Positions 9,941 through 19,652 of a DNA stretch of 58,697 bases are shown one piece after another. This stretch comes from Prevotella sp. (GTDB lineage: Bacteria; Bacteroidota; Bacteroidia; Bacteroidales; Bacteroidaceae). The notes under the pieces were generated by a model. That model was not told the origin of the DNA. It searched no databases and saw only the letters and a program-made list of their open reading frames with translations. Made by a program: the position numbers and the translations under genes. Positions within the stretch are counted from its first letter, which is position 1. Each line of letters opens with the position of its first letter. Location: contig JAFPZD010000033.1 of NCBI GenBank assembly GCA_017417465.1, positions 1 to 58,697 on the forward strand, in the 5' to 3' direction.

Positions 9941-10196
9941 CCCGTTGGCCCGTTAGGGCCAGTGTTCGCGGCAATGCCTTTCGCGAATGACGGCGCAGCA
10001 TTGTTTTTGGGCGTTTTACCAGACATTACTATAATATAAGGTGTAAAACAGGCACGCTAAAAACTCCGTGTTCTCAGTATCCCCGTGTGAGTAGTTTCGA
10101 GCCACGTTGTGGACTTTTTGATGGAGTGTAACTAATTGGTACACTGCGATTTGTGTAATTTGTCAACATGTATTAACAATGATTTCGCATAAAATA

Positions 10197-10228
10197 TTTG
10201 GATAGTAAGGAAAATTTTTGTACCTTTG
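10197..10228 (+). promoter_or_regulatory. Promoter of the CE6-type esterase gene
   Basis: TTTG at 10197-10200 and TACCTTTG at 10221-10228, separated by 20 bases: a full Bacteroidetes consensus. The 5' untranslated region of about 105 bases then contains a GAGGAGTTAGGAGTGAGGAG repeat (about 10240-10288). Confidence 0.8.
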
Positions 10229-10328
10229 CATGTGGTTTGAGATGAGGAGAGTGAGGAGTTAGGAGTGAGGAGTGAGGAGTTAGGAGTACGTTAACGATGC
10301 GCTTTTGAGGCGCAGAGGCTTAGCGTGA

Positions 10329-11588
<1,260 letters not shown>

Positions 11589-11635
11589 CCGTCATGATGA
11601 GACGACGGGTGTCCATGCTGATGATTCTGCTGGCT

Positions 11636-11962
11636 TTATTTCTTGCTGGCCTTTTTCTCCCCTTTTTCAGCGGGCACTTCTTTCTTGACCTCGGTGGCTT
11701 TGTAGCCGAACTTGTCGAAGCTCTTGATGATGGCGTCCGTGTTGGTCTTGTCAGCATCGTAGGTGATGGTGACGCGCTGCTTATCGATGTTACACTCGAT
11801 CTGTTTCACACCCTTCTCGAAACGCAGGTTGCCTTTGATTTTCTTCTCGCAGTTCTCACAGTGCATCTGCGGCTGGGTGGTTACGACCACGGTCTTAATG
11901 TCTTTGGCCATGCTGACCATTGCCGTCAGCATCATGGCGCTTAATACTAATCCTTTCTTCAT
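11636..11962 (-). CDS. Periplasmic HMA-domain metal-binding protein
   Basis: The 108-residue product has a signal peptide (MKKGLVLSAMMLTAMVSMAK) and one heavy-metal-associated domain with the metal site MHCENC (C35, C38), like the copper chaperone CopZ or the MerP family. The tail is lysine-rich (EVKKEVPAEKGEKKASKK). It starts 23 bases after a TonB-dependent receptor on the same strand, so the pair probably handles a metal ion, most likely copper, in the periplasm. Some arms of the family lack a proven substrate, so the metal is inference. The ATG at 11962 is chosen for the signal peptide; the longer open frame has none. Confidence 0.85.
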   Translation of the reverse strand: MKKGLVLSAMMLTAMVSMAKDIKTVVVTTQPQMHCENCEKKIKGNLRFEKGVKQIECNIDKQRVTITYDADKTNTDAIIKSFDKFGYKATEVKKEVPAEKGEKKASKK

Positions 11963-11985
11963 AATTGCTCTTTTGATATTTTTTT

Positions 11986-13962
11986 TTACAGTCTTCCGAA
12001 ATTGATGCGCACACCAGCATAGAACATCGTTCCGTGAACGGGACCCCACACCATGGTGGGATCGAAGCCGGCACTCCAGGGGTCTTCGGCATTGATGATG
12101 GTCTGCTTCTGGCGAAATCCCGTCAGGTTCTCAGCGCCGATATAGACGGAGAAATGACGAAACCAACGGGTGATCTGTGCTGAGAGCTGCTCGTAGGCAT
12201 GGAAGCGCTCATCCCACAGTCCATCGACAGGTGTTGGCATGCGCCCACCACCGTTCAGCTGCAGCGTGGCATCCACCTGCCAGAGTCCGAGGGGCGTCTT
12301 GTAGCTGGCAGTGAAGAGTCCCTTGTAACGACTGGTCAGCGGTTTCTCCATCAGCTGTCCGCCGTAGGTACACTTCACGTCGTTCCAGCGCCAGGCAGCT
12401 GTCAGCTCCAAGCCCTGCACGATGGGGTAGGTGGCGTCTATTTGTACCGTGTTCGAATACGACTTGCCGTCAAGGTTGGTGATACGAATCTCAGTGGAAC
12501 GGCTGTCGTAGTCTGTGACCGCCTGCTGGCTGAAGCGCGTGTGATAATACTCTGCATTCAGCTTGAGCGTCTTGCCACACAGCACCACGTAGAACGAACT
12601 GCTGATGCCGTAGTTCCAGGCACGCTCTTGCTCTAAGTCGTCAATCACCAACTGCCGCCCACTGGCCAGCAGATAGTTGTTCTCTGCCAGTGCATGAACC
12701 GTGCGATAGCCCTTGCCTGCTGAGAGACGGAGGCTGACAGTCTCGCTGGGTGTCAGCTTCAGGTGGAAACGAGGTGTGACGAAGGTGCCATAAAGGCTGC
12801 TATGGTCAGCGCGCACACCCGCCATCGCCACCACCTTGTCGTTCAGGTTGTAGGTGTACTGGGCATAGGCACCTGTGGTAGTTTCCTTTGGGCGTGTAGA
12901 TGTCGTCTTTTCGCTGAGATAGTCGTAGTTCAGCGAGAGGCCTGTCGAGAGGTTGTGCTGCTCAGTGAAGTTTGTTTCAAACAGCAGTTGAGCGTAGGCA
13001 TTCTTCTGGTTCACGCCGTAGTGCTTGTCGCCATAGTTGGCATCTGTCAAGTGCATCGAGGCATTGCCCATCAGGGCAATATTCGTGCCGTGTTCAGGGT
13101 CGAGGATGAAGGCATGCTTCATATAGCCCTCGTAGCGTTCGGTCTCGACACCTATCTTATATAAATGATGGGCGTTTGGAGCCGTGTGATGCGTCTGTCC
13201 GCCATCACGTTGCTCCCTCACCATGCCGATGCCGCCGTGGAACAGGTATTTGTCGCCCTTCCACTTCCAACGGTTCTGCAGGTTCCACTGACGAACGTTG
13301 GGCTGGTCGAGGAAGCCGTCGTGGTTCATGTCGTGGTGTCCCACATCGTCCTGATAGTGGGCCAGTATCTCAGTACTCAGCTTGCTGTCGAGATGAACGT
13401 TGGCATCGGCATTAGCCTCCAGGCGCCCTAAGCTGCCGCCGTAGAGGTTCACCGTTACACCCTCGTCGTTGTCGGGCTTCAGGTACTCCACGTCAATCTG
13501 TCCTGTGATGCTCTCATAGCCATTGCGCACTGACGATGCCCCTTTCGACACCTGGATGCTGTTCATCCAAGGACCAGGCACGTAGTCCAGTGAATAGGGT
13601 GCTGCCGCCCCACGGAAGTTGGGCAGGTTTTCAGTGAGCATCTGAACGTAGGTGCCACTCAGTCCCAATAGCTTGATTTGCTTGGCACCTGTAGCGGCGT
13701 CGCTGTAGTTGACATCGACAGAGGGGTTCGTAGTGAAGCTCTCACCCAGGTTGCAGCAGGCAGCCTTGAACAGCTCCTCGCGGCCTATCCGCACACCATT
13801 CACTGCTCCGCCCACACGCTGTGTGCCAGCACGGCGCGATGTAATCGTCACGTCCTGGAGGTTCTGCGTCTTTAGCGTGTCAGGCGGTAATGCGCCAACA
13901 CCCTGTCCGATGGCGGACAGGGTGTGTAACATGGCGCTGATGGTCAAAAGGGAAATCTTCAT
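11986..13962 (-). CDS. TonB-dependent outer-membrane receptor (probable metal uptake or export partner)
   Basis: The 658-residue product has a signal peptide, then a TonB-box/plug region (LQDVTITSRRAGTQRVGGAV, then NPSVDVNYSDAATGAKQIKL and KGASSVRNGYESITGQIDVE) and a 22-strand-type barrel ending in an aromatic residue region (GVRINFGRL). It lacks the N-terminal carboxypeptidase-like domain of SusC proteins, so it is a classical receptor and not a glycan importer. Histidine-rich loops (DDVGHHDMNHDG, QTHHTAPNAHH) and the adjacent HMA protein point to a metal or metal chelate. Its ATG overlaps the stop of the upstream gene as TGATG, which implies coupled translation. Confidence 0.9.
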   Translation of the reverse strand: MKISLLTISAMLHTLSAIGQGVGALPPDTLKTQNLQDVTITSRRAGTQRVGGAVNGVRIGREELFKAACCNLGESFTTNPSVDVNYSDAATGAKQIKLLGLSGTYVQMLTENLPNFRGAAAPYSLDYVPGPWMNSIQVSKGASSVRNGYESITGQIDVEYLKPDNDEGVTVNLYGGSLGRLEANADANVHLDSKLSTEILAHYQDDVGHHDMNHDGFLDQPNVRQWNLQNRWKWKGDKYLFHGGIGMVREQRDGGQTHHTAPNAHHLYKIGVETERYEGYMKHAFILDPEHGTNIALMGNASMHLTDANYGDKHYGVNQKNAYAQLLFETNFTEQHNLSTGLSLNYDYLSEKTTSTRPKETTTGAYAQYTYNLNDKVVAMAGVRADHSSLYGTFVTPRFHLKLTPSETVSLRLSAGKGYRTVHALAENNYLLASGRQLVIDDLEQERAWNYGISSSFYVVLCGKTLKLNAEYYHTRFSQQAVTDYDSRSTEIRITNLDGKSYSNTVQIDATYPIVQGLELTAAWRWNDVKCTYGGQLMEKPLTSRYKGLFTASYKTPLGLWQVDATLQLNGGGRMPTPVDGLWDERFHAYEQLSAQITRWFRHFSVYIGAENLTGFRQKQTIINAEDPWSAGFDPTMVWGPVHGTMFYAGVRINFGRL

Positions 13963-14411
13963 CAGAACTGCTTCCACCAAGGCTTCTTTTTTTGGGGGTG
14001 CATGTCTTCGTAGGACGATAGCTGTGAACTGTGTAGCTCCTCGTCGATGATGTCGTGCCAGGAGCGGTGTTGGGTGACCATGCGGTAGATGGTGCCCCAG
14101 TCGGGCAGTCCACCCACGTTGCGGTCGTCTATCCAGATGTCGATGGAGTTCAGCTTGCGCGTGGAGTGGGGGTTGTTCTCAGGTTTCTCCTCAGGGTAGT
14201 CGCGATTGATGGCGTAGAACTCTACGCCACGCTGGCGGCACCACTCTACAGCCTCGTCGAGGAGCTTGCCCTCGCGGACCGTCCACAAGATGAGCTTGTG
14301 GCGGTCCTTGATGAGCATTTTCAGCGTGTCAGTGGCGAATGGGCGCTCCTGACCGATTTTGGGATATTCGTGCTCGACGATGGTTCCGTCGAAATCGACT
14401 GCAATGGTCAT
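13962..14411 (-). CDS. HAD-like small phosphatase
   Basis: The product is 149 residues with the HAD motif I DFDGT (residues 6-10; nucleophile D6, acid D8) and a late acidic pair in DIWIDDRNVGG that fits motif IV. There is no large cap domain. It resembles the minimal cap-less HAD phosphatases of Bacteroides; the substrate cannot be told from sequence. It begins 9 bases after the tyrosine kinase gene and overlaps the TonB receptor start by one base. Confidence 0.82.
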   Translation of the reverse strand: MTIAVDFDGTIVEHEYPKIGQERPFATDTLKMLIKDRHKLILWTVREGKLLDEAVEWCRQRGVEFYAINRDYPEEKPENNPHSTRKLNSIDIWIDDRNVGGLPDWGTIYRMVTQHRSWHDIIDEELHSSQLSSYEDMHPQKKKPWWKQF

Positions 14412-14420
14412 TACTGTCGT

Positions 14421-16964
14421 TTAGTGTTTGATGGAGTTGTCAGCCTCGTTGCTATAGTGGCTTTCAGAATACTTGCTGTAGTTGCCGTAGTGGCCATAGC
14501 CACCGCGTGCGCCGTAGATATACTGTCCGTAGCGTCCATACTTGCCGTAGCCGTAGTAGTAGCCGTACTTCTTCTTCGACATGTCGACGCCGTTGAGGAC
14601 GATGCAAATCTTTGGCAGCTTCTTCTCGCGAGCCATCTCGTTGACGAGTCCGAAGCTTGACTTCGGCGTGTAGTCGGCACGGCAGACGTAGGCTGTGACA
14701 TCGGCATACTTGCCCACCTGGAGGGTGTCGCTGACGAGTCCGATAGGTGCAGTGTCGAGAATGATGTAGTCGTACTCCTGACGCAGCAGGCCGATGATAT
14801 CGCCCAGGTTCTTGCGTGCCAGCAGCTCAGTGGGGTTGGGTGGGGTAGGACCAGCCATAATGAGGTCAAGGTTCTTGTTGACGCCCGACGGTGTGATCTG
14901 CTGTTTCAGGTCTTGCATGGTGACGGCGTCCTTGACGAGCAGGTTGGTGACGCCGCTCAGGCGGTCCTTGATGTCGAAGAGGCGTCCGAGTGCCGGCTTA
15001 CGGATGTCGAGACCCATAAGGACGACCTTCTTACCCAGCAGTGCGAAGCTGACGGCGAGGTTGGCGGCATTGAACGTCTTACCCTCGCCCGACGTTGTCG
15101 AAGTGAAGAGGATGACCTTCTGGTTGCCTTCGAGCATGAACTGGATATTGGCACGCATGGAGCGGAATATCTCGTCGGTGAGGTTGTTCTGGTTCTCGTG
15201 GACAACGATGCCAGCAGCTGTCTTGGCGCTCTCGCTGGCGACGGCGACGTCGGCAACGATGGGCAGCTTGGTGAGCTTCTGAACGTCCTCGCGGCCCTCA
15301 ATCTTGTAGCGCAGCAGCTGCAGCAGGTAGGCGAAGAGCAGCGGCAGGGCAAAGCCGAGGATGAGTGCTGCAAGCATGATGATGGAGCTCTTCGGGCTGA
15401 CCTTGCCATTGAATTGGGGCTCGTCGATGAGCTTACCCTTGTCGGCAGTGGCTGCCAGCGAGATGGAGTTCTCCTCACGCTTCTGCAAAAGCATCAGGTA
15501 GAGGCCCGACTTCACTTCCTGCTGACGTCCGATCTGTGTCAGCACACGCTCTTGCTCAGGCGTGTTTGCCACACGCGACTGGTAGACCTGGTACTGCTGT
15601 TGGATGCCCTGGCGCTTGATGTCAGCCGAGCGGCGTGCCTGTGCCAGTGCCTCGCGGATGGACACCTGCAGGTTGTCGAGCGTGTTGGTGAGCTGCATCA
15701 CCTGTGGCGAGTTCTCTGAGGCCGATGCCAGCATGCGGTTACGCTCCTGCACGGCGGTGTTGAACTGCTGGATGAGTGAGCTCGAAACGGGGTCGATCAG
15801 TCCTACGTTCGAGGGGATGATCTGGTACTTGTTACGGCTCGACTCAACATATTCGCGCAGGTAGTCGAGCAGCTGAATCTGCGTGGTGGCATCGGCCAGC
15901 TGAGCTGAGAACTGGTTAGCCTGGGCCATGGTCTGCGTGGCATCGAGGCGCAGCTGCGTCAGGTTGTTGTTACGCTTGTATTCCTCGAGCTCGCTCTCAG
16001 TAGAGCCCAGCTCGGAGTTGATTTTCTCAAGACGTGAGTTGATGAACTCCTCGGTCTTGTAGGCAATCTCGTTCTTGTCGGCATTGGCCTGCTCGTTGTA
16101 GACGACGGCCAGCTGCTTCAGGTAGTCGAAACCGCGCTCAGGGCTGTGGTCGTTGATGGTGAGCTGGGCAATGGAGGTCAGCTTCGACGTGGGAGCCACT
16201 GACAGGGCGTTGGCATAGCGCGAGGCAACGGCCTGTGGCGACTTGATGCTGACGAGCAGCGTCCACTTCAGGTCCGTGGTCTTGTCGACGTCCTCTTCAC
16301 CTTCCTCTTCGCTGGGAGCGTAAAGGGGTGAGAGCAGGTTCTTGGTGAACGTCAGTATGCCGTAGGGGGTCTTCAGGCTGGCAGGCATGGTGTTGAACGT
16401 GCCCTCAAAGGGGTAGTTCTTATCAGTGCCCTTGACGGTGTAGGTGTCGCCATCCTTCACCACTTTCATGCTGATGGTGTTGAAGCGCGACTTGTCGAGC
16501 ATGTTGAGGTGCTCTTCGTCGAGGTCCACGCAGATGGGCTGGTATTTGTAGATGAGACCCTTGCGGATGCGTCCGTCCCTGCGATACTCAGTGTAGAGCT
16601 TCAGGTTCTTGACAGCCTCAAGTGCAAGGATGCGCGACTTCAGGATTTCCACCTCGTTGTCGATACCTGCCGAGTTGGAGATGAATCCCAGGTCCTGCAT
16701 GTTGGCCAGCATCTGACCGCTGGGACGGCGGTTGTTCTGTTCCTCCTTGATGAGCATCTTTGCCGACAGCTGGTAGACAGCCTGTGAGTAGCGCAGGTAG
16801 ATGAGTGCGCCACAGATGAAGATGAACATCGACAACAGGAACCACTTCCAGTTGAGAATGATCAGGGTAAAGATAGTCTTGATGTCGAACGACGACTCTT
16901 CCTCCTGTTGTGGGACGAGGTCAAGACTCTCTTCAGATGAAGCATTTTTCTTTAATTCTTCCAT
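14421..16964 (-). CDS. Wzc-type polysaccharide co-polymerase and BY-kinase
   Basis: The protein controls chain length and export of capsule or exopolysaccharide. The 847 residues contain a first membrane helix (about 38-58), a Wzz domain with a long periplasmic coiled coil, a second helix (about 525-548), and a cytoplasmic tyrosine kinase: Walker A TSGEGKT with K629, Walker A' LMGLDIRKP, and Walker B YIILDTAP. The tail is a tyrosine cluster (KKKYGYYYGYGKYGRYGQY and further YG repeats) that is the usual autophosphorylation site. One-piece kinases like this are the proteobacterial and Bacteroidetes type. No glycosyltransferase or wzx/wzy genes are in the window; rfbA lies 46 bases upstream. Confidence 0.94.
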   Translation of the reverse strand: MEELKKNASSEESLDLVPQQEEESSFDIKTIFTLIILNWKWFLLSMFIFICGALIYLRYSQAVYQLSAKMLIKEEQNNRRPSGQMLANMQDLGFISNSAGIDNEVEILKSRILALEAVKNLKLYTEYRRDGRIRKGLIYKYQPICVDLDEEHLNMLDKSRFNTISMKVVKDGDTYTVKGTDKNYPFEGTFNTMPASLKTPYGILTFTKNLLSPLYAPSEEEGEEDVDKTTDLKWTLLVSIKSPQAVASRYANALSVAPTSKLTSIAQLTINDHSPERGFDYLKQLAVVYNEQANADKNEIAYKTEEFINSRLEKINSELGSTESELEEYKRNNNLTQLRLDATQTMAQANQFSAQLADATTQIQLLDYLREYVESSRNKYQIIPSNVGLIDPVSSSLIQQFNTAVQERNRMLASASENSPQVMQLTNTLDNLQVSIREALAQARRSADIKRQGIQQQYQVYQSRVANTPEQERVLTQIGRQQEVKSGLYLMLLQKREENSISLAATADKGKLIDEPQFNGKVSPKSSIIMLAALILGFALPLLFAYLLQLLRYKIEGREDVQKLTKLPIVADVAVASESAKTAAGIVVHENQNNLTDEIFRSMRANIQFMLEGNQKVILFTSTTSGEGKTFNAANLAVSFALLGKKVVLMGLDIRKPALGRLFDIKDRLSGVTNLLVKDAVTMQDLKQQITPSGVNKNLDLIMAGPTPPNPTELLARKNLGDIIGLLRQEYDYIILDTAPIGLVSDTLQVGKYADVTAYVCRADYTPKSSFGLVNEMAREKKLPKICIVLNGVDMSKKKYGYYYGYGKYGRYGQYIYGARGGYGHYGNYSKYSESHYSNEADNSIKH

Positions 16965-17010
16965 TTTTTATTAGTCGTTTGTGATTGTTTCTTACACCTT
17001 ATTATATATA

Positions 17011-17877
17011 TTATAGCTGCAGCAGATACTGGCCGTAGCCGTTTTTGGCCATTGGCTGGGCAATGCTGTGCAGCTGCTCGCGGCTGATCCAGCCTTTCTT
17101 GTAGGCTATCTCCTCCAGGCAGGCCACCTTCAGCCCCTGACGCTTCTCGATGACCTCGATGAACGTCGATGCCTCGGCCAGTGAGTCGTGGGTGCCAGTG
17201 TCGAGCCATGCGAAGCCGCGCTGCAGGGTCATCACCTTGAGCTTCTGGCGGCGAAGGTACTCCTGATTCACGGTCGTAATCTCGAGCTCGCCACGGGCGC
17301 TGGGCTTAATGTGCTTGGCAATGTCGACGACGCTATTGGGGTAGAAGTAGAGTCCCACAACGGCGTAGTTCGACTTTGGCTCCTTCGGCTTCTCCTCAAT
17401 GCTGAGGCAGTTGCCATTGGCATCGAACTCAGCCACGCCGTAGCGCTCAGGATCGTTGACGTAGTAGCCGAAGACGGTGGCCAGTCCATGCTTCTCAGCA
17501 TTCTCGACACTCTGGCGCAGCAGGCCTGTGAACCCAGAGCCGTAGAAGATGTTGTCGCCAAGTACCAGGCAGGCACAGTCGTCGCCGATGAACTCTTCGC
17601 CGATGATGAAGGCTTGTGCCAGACCGTCGGGCGAGGGCTGCTCGGCATACGCAAAGCGCACACCCAGCTCGCTGCCATCGCCAAGCAGACGTCGGAAGGC
17701 TGGCAGGTCGTAGGGGGTGGATATGATGAGAATATCGCGAATACCAGCGAGCATCAGGGCCGAGATGGGATAGTAGATCATCGGCTTGTCGAAGATGGGT
17801 ATCAGCTGCTTGCTGATGCCCTTCGTAATCGGGTAGAGGCGTGTGCCACTACCACCGGCTAAAACGATACCTTTCAT
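17011..17877 (-). CDS. rfbA: Glucose-1-phosphate thymidylyltransferase
   Basis: It makes dTDP-glucose from dTTP and glucose-1-phosphate, the first step to dTDP-rhamnose. The 288-residue product starts with the nucleotide-binding signature [11 protein letters not shown] (8-18), followed by [20 protein letters not shown], and has the conserved [11 protein letters not shown] and [10 protein letters not shown] segments. Upstream in-frame codons cross the promoter, so ATG 17877 is used. rfbB, rfbC and rfbD are not nearby. It heads a minus-strand run rfbA, wzc, HAD, TonB receptor, HMA with gaps of 46, 9, -1 and 23 bases. Confidence 0.96.
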   Translation of the reverse strand: MKGIVLAGGSGTRLYPITKGISKQLIPIFDKPMIYYPISALMLAGIRDILIISTPYDLPAFRRLLGDGSELGVRFAYAEQPSPDGLAQAFIIGEEFIGDDCACLVLGDNIFYGSGFTGLLRQSVENAEKHGLATVFGYYVNDPERYGVAEFDANGNCLSIEEKPKEPKSNYAVVGLYFYPNSVVDIAKHIKPSARGELEITTVNQEYLRRQKLKVMTLQRGFAWLDTGTHDSLAEASTFIEVIEKRQGLKVACLEEIAYKKGWISREQLHSIAQPMAKNGYGQYLLQL

Positions 17878-17900
17878 ATCTTGATATGCTTTGTGGGGTG

Positions 17901-17908
17901 CAAAGTTA
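17901..17908 (-). promoter_or_regulatory. -7 box for rfbA
   Basis: TAACTTTG on the minus strand, 23 bases before the rfbA start. It is divergent from the box at 17973. Confidence 0.55.
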
Positions 17909-17972
17909 CACATTTTTTTTCGCATAGAACGCTTTTTTTGTCGAAAAATATTCAAATCTCAATAAAAAAGTG

Positions 17973-17980
17973 TAACTTTG
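17973..17980 (+). promoter_or_regulatory. -7 box for the gene at 18001
   Basis: TAACTTTG, 20 bases before the ATG at 18001. The -33 region is T/A-rich without a clear TTTG. Confidence 0.55.
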
Positions 17981-18000
17981 CACCCAATTTCAATGATATT

Positions 18001-18633
18001 ATGGGATTATTAGCTAAAATCTTCGGTCGTAAAGAGGCCGATACGCAAACAAGAATTGGCGGCATGGAGGATTTCATGACGCTCATCAGAGTCTATTTCG
18101 AAGCAGTGATGGCTGCCGACCTTGGTATAACAAACCTGAATGCCCTGCCTGACCTGCGTGTGTTCAAAACCACACTCCGTGTGCCCACTCAGGGTGGCAG
18201 GCTCGGTATCGGCGAGAAGGCCCGTTGCAGGAAGATGCTCAATGAGATTTACGACATGGACGACACATTCTGCAAGGAGATCGACCAGAGTGTGCGACGC
18301 CGTTGTCGCAAGATTCAGGACGTGCAGCCCTACATGCTGCAGTTCCAGGCCTACATTCAGGACATGATGATGCTGACGGGCAACCTTATGAAGTTCAAAC
18401 TGCGCCTGCCTGGCTTCTTCAAGGGGGCGCTGCGCACCATGACTGAGAATACCGTCCACGACATCTTCACCAAGAACGACTATAAGGACGTGTCTGTGCT
18501 GAAGACCGTCGTCAACGTACGAGAGCTTAACAAGAAGCTGGGCTTCACTGAGAAGTGGACCACTGACTTTGTCTATCGCGTCGTGATGCTGGCAAAAAAG
18601 GAGAAACAGCCTGCTACGGAGCAGAAGAGTTAG
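18001..18633 (+). CDS. Conserved-looking protein of unknown function
   Basis: I do not recognise this 210-residue protein. It has no signal peptide or membrane helix. It is mostly helical and charged, with a basic, cysteine-containing middle (EKARCRKMLNEIYDMDDTFC, then RRRCRKIQDV) and a basic C-terminal part, which would suit a cytosolic or nucleic-acid-associated protein; that is a guess. The ATG at 18001 follows a good -7 box. Its stop codon TAG is the first copy of the GTTAGGA repeat that fills the gap downstream. Confidence 0.75.
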   Translation: MGLLAKIFGRKEADTQTRIGGMEDFMTLIRVYFEAVMAADLGITNLNALPDLRVFKTTLRVPTQGGRLGIGEKARCRKMLNEIYDMDDTFCKEIDQSVRRRCRKIQDVQPYMLQFQAYIQDMMMLTGNLMKFKLRLPGFFKGALRTMTENTVHDIFTKNDYKDVSVLKTVVNVRELNKKLGFTEKWTTDFVYRVVMLAKKEKQPATEQKS

Positions 18634-18890
18634 GAGTTAGGAATTAGGAGTTAGGAGTTTGGAATTAGGAGTTAGGAGTTAGGAGTTGAGGAGTTGAGGA
18701 GGTAAAGTAGAATACCTTTAAACTCTAAAATCCGTTGGAAGGAGCCCATCCGTTGGAAGGAACGCATAAGTGCGAGGCAGGTCTATTCTACTTTACCTCC
18801 TCTACTCCTCAACTCCTCAACTCCTTCAAGCGAGGCAGGTCTATTCTACTTTACCTCCTCAACTCCTCATCTCCTCAACTCCTTAAAGCT
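18631..18890. repeat. GGAGTTA tandem repeat, then a large inverted repeat with a 58-bp duplication
   Basis: The gap 18634-18989 has no gene. 18631-18690 is (GGAGTTA)n, starting at the stop codon of the upstream gene. 18682-18716 is GAGGAGTTGAGGAGGTAAAG and onward, whose reverse complement (TCTACTTTACCTCCTC...) occurs twice, as a tandem duplication with a 58-bp period starting at 18772 and 18830. The loop holds a direct repeat of ATCCGTTGGAAGGA. The same family is seen at 2745-2925. Confidence 0.7.
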
Positions 18891-18963
18891 GAGCGCAAGC
18901 GAAGCTTCCGTTAAATAACATTAAATAAACGGTAGGAAAAGAGACGGTTACGTTTTTTTTGCC

Positions 18964-18971
18964 TACCTTTG
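18964..18971 (+). promoter_or_regulatory. -7 box for the zapB-like/zapA/rny genes
   Basis: TACCTTTG, 18 bases before the ATG at 18990. The following genes are spaced 18 and 45 bases apart and probably share it. Confidence 0.6.
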
Positions 18972-18989
18972 TAAGTCAAAACAATAGTC

Positions 18990-19286
18990 ATGGCTCAAAG
19001 TGAGAAAGTCTTAGCGAACTTCCAGACCCGCGTACGGCAGCTCATTCTCCGCTTTCAGGAACTGAAAAAGGAGAACGCAGAGCTATACGCCATGGTTGAG
19101 GAGGGCGAGCAGCGCATCAAGCAGCTGGAAGAGACATTGGCGCAGAAAGAGCGTGACTATGAGTCGTTGAAGATGGCGCGCATGATGCAGATTACCGATG
19201 GCGACCTCGATGGTGCCAAGGAGCGTTTAGCGCGGCTGATTCGCGACGTCAACAAGTGCATTGCTGTCCTGAGTGACGAGAAGTAA
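18990..19286 (+). CDS. ZapB-like coiled-coil protein
   Basis: This 98-residue protein is a predicted coiled coil over about residues 10-65 (QLILRFQELKKENAELYAMV, heptad-spaced leucines and alternating E/K/R), with a short C-terminal tail. ZapB, a small coiled-coil cell-division protein, partners ZapA at the FtsZ ring. Here the gene lies directly in front of zapA, which supports that role, but coiled coils are easily over-read and I rely mainly on position. Confidence 0.72.
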   Translation: MAQSEKVLANFQTRVRQLILRFQELKKENAELYAMVEEGEQRIKQLEETLAQKERDYESLKMARMMQITDGDLDGAKERLARLIRDVNKCIAVLSDEK

Positions 19287-19304
19287 ACAAGCAAGGAAGA
19301 AGTG

Positions 19305-19607
19305 ATGGCAGAAGAAAACAAGGAGAAACTCAATATACGGATTCACGTTTACGACGAAGACATCCACGCCACCATTGAGCGTGCCGATGAGGCGTACTAT
19401 CGTGCAGCCGCAAAGCTCGTCTCTGAACGCTACGGCGCCTACTCACAGGTGTTCGCTGGGCGTAAGAGTGACCACACCATAGCGCTGATGACGCTGGTGG
19501 AGATTGCACTCCGCTATCAGAAGGAGCTCGATCGTAACGACACGTCTCCTTACGATAATATTCTCTCTACCCTTACTTCCGAAATTGAAGATGTCCTCAA
19601 AAGCTGA
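19305..19607 (+). CDS. zapA: Cell division protein ZapA
   Basis: ZapA binds FtsZ and bundles its filaments at mid-cell. The 100-residue product fits the family: the N-terminal beta-alpha-beta head (KLNIRIHVYDEDIHATIERA), the Tyr-rich helix (EAYYRAAAKLVSERYGAYSQ) and the C-terminal coiled coil (ALMTLVEIALRYQKELDRND). I use the ATG at 19305; a GTG at 19302 is in frame directly before it. AAGGAAGAA just upstream is one of the better ribosome-binding sites in the window. Confidence 0.88.
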   Translation: MAEENKEKLNIRIHVYDEDIHATIERADEAYYRAAAKLVSERYGAYSQVFAGRKSDHTIALMTLVEIALRYQKELDRNDTSPYDNILSTLTSEIEDVLKS

Positions 19608-19652
19608 GGCACAAGTTGCTGAAAGAGAGAATATTAAATTTAAATATAAATT

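Noticed and set aside
9720-10001. 93-codon minus-strand frame in the GH115-CE6 gap
   Set aside because: Made of the dispersed repeats; arginine/proline-rich and not protein-like.
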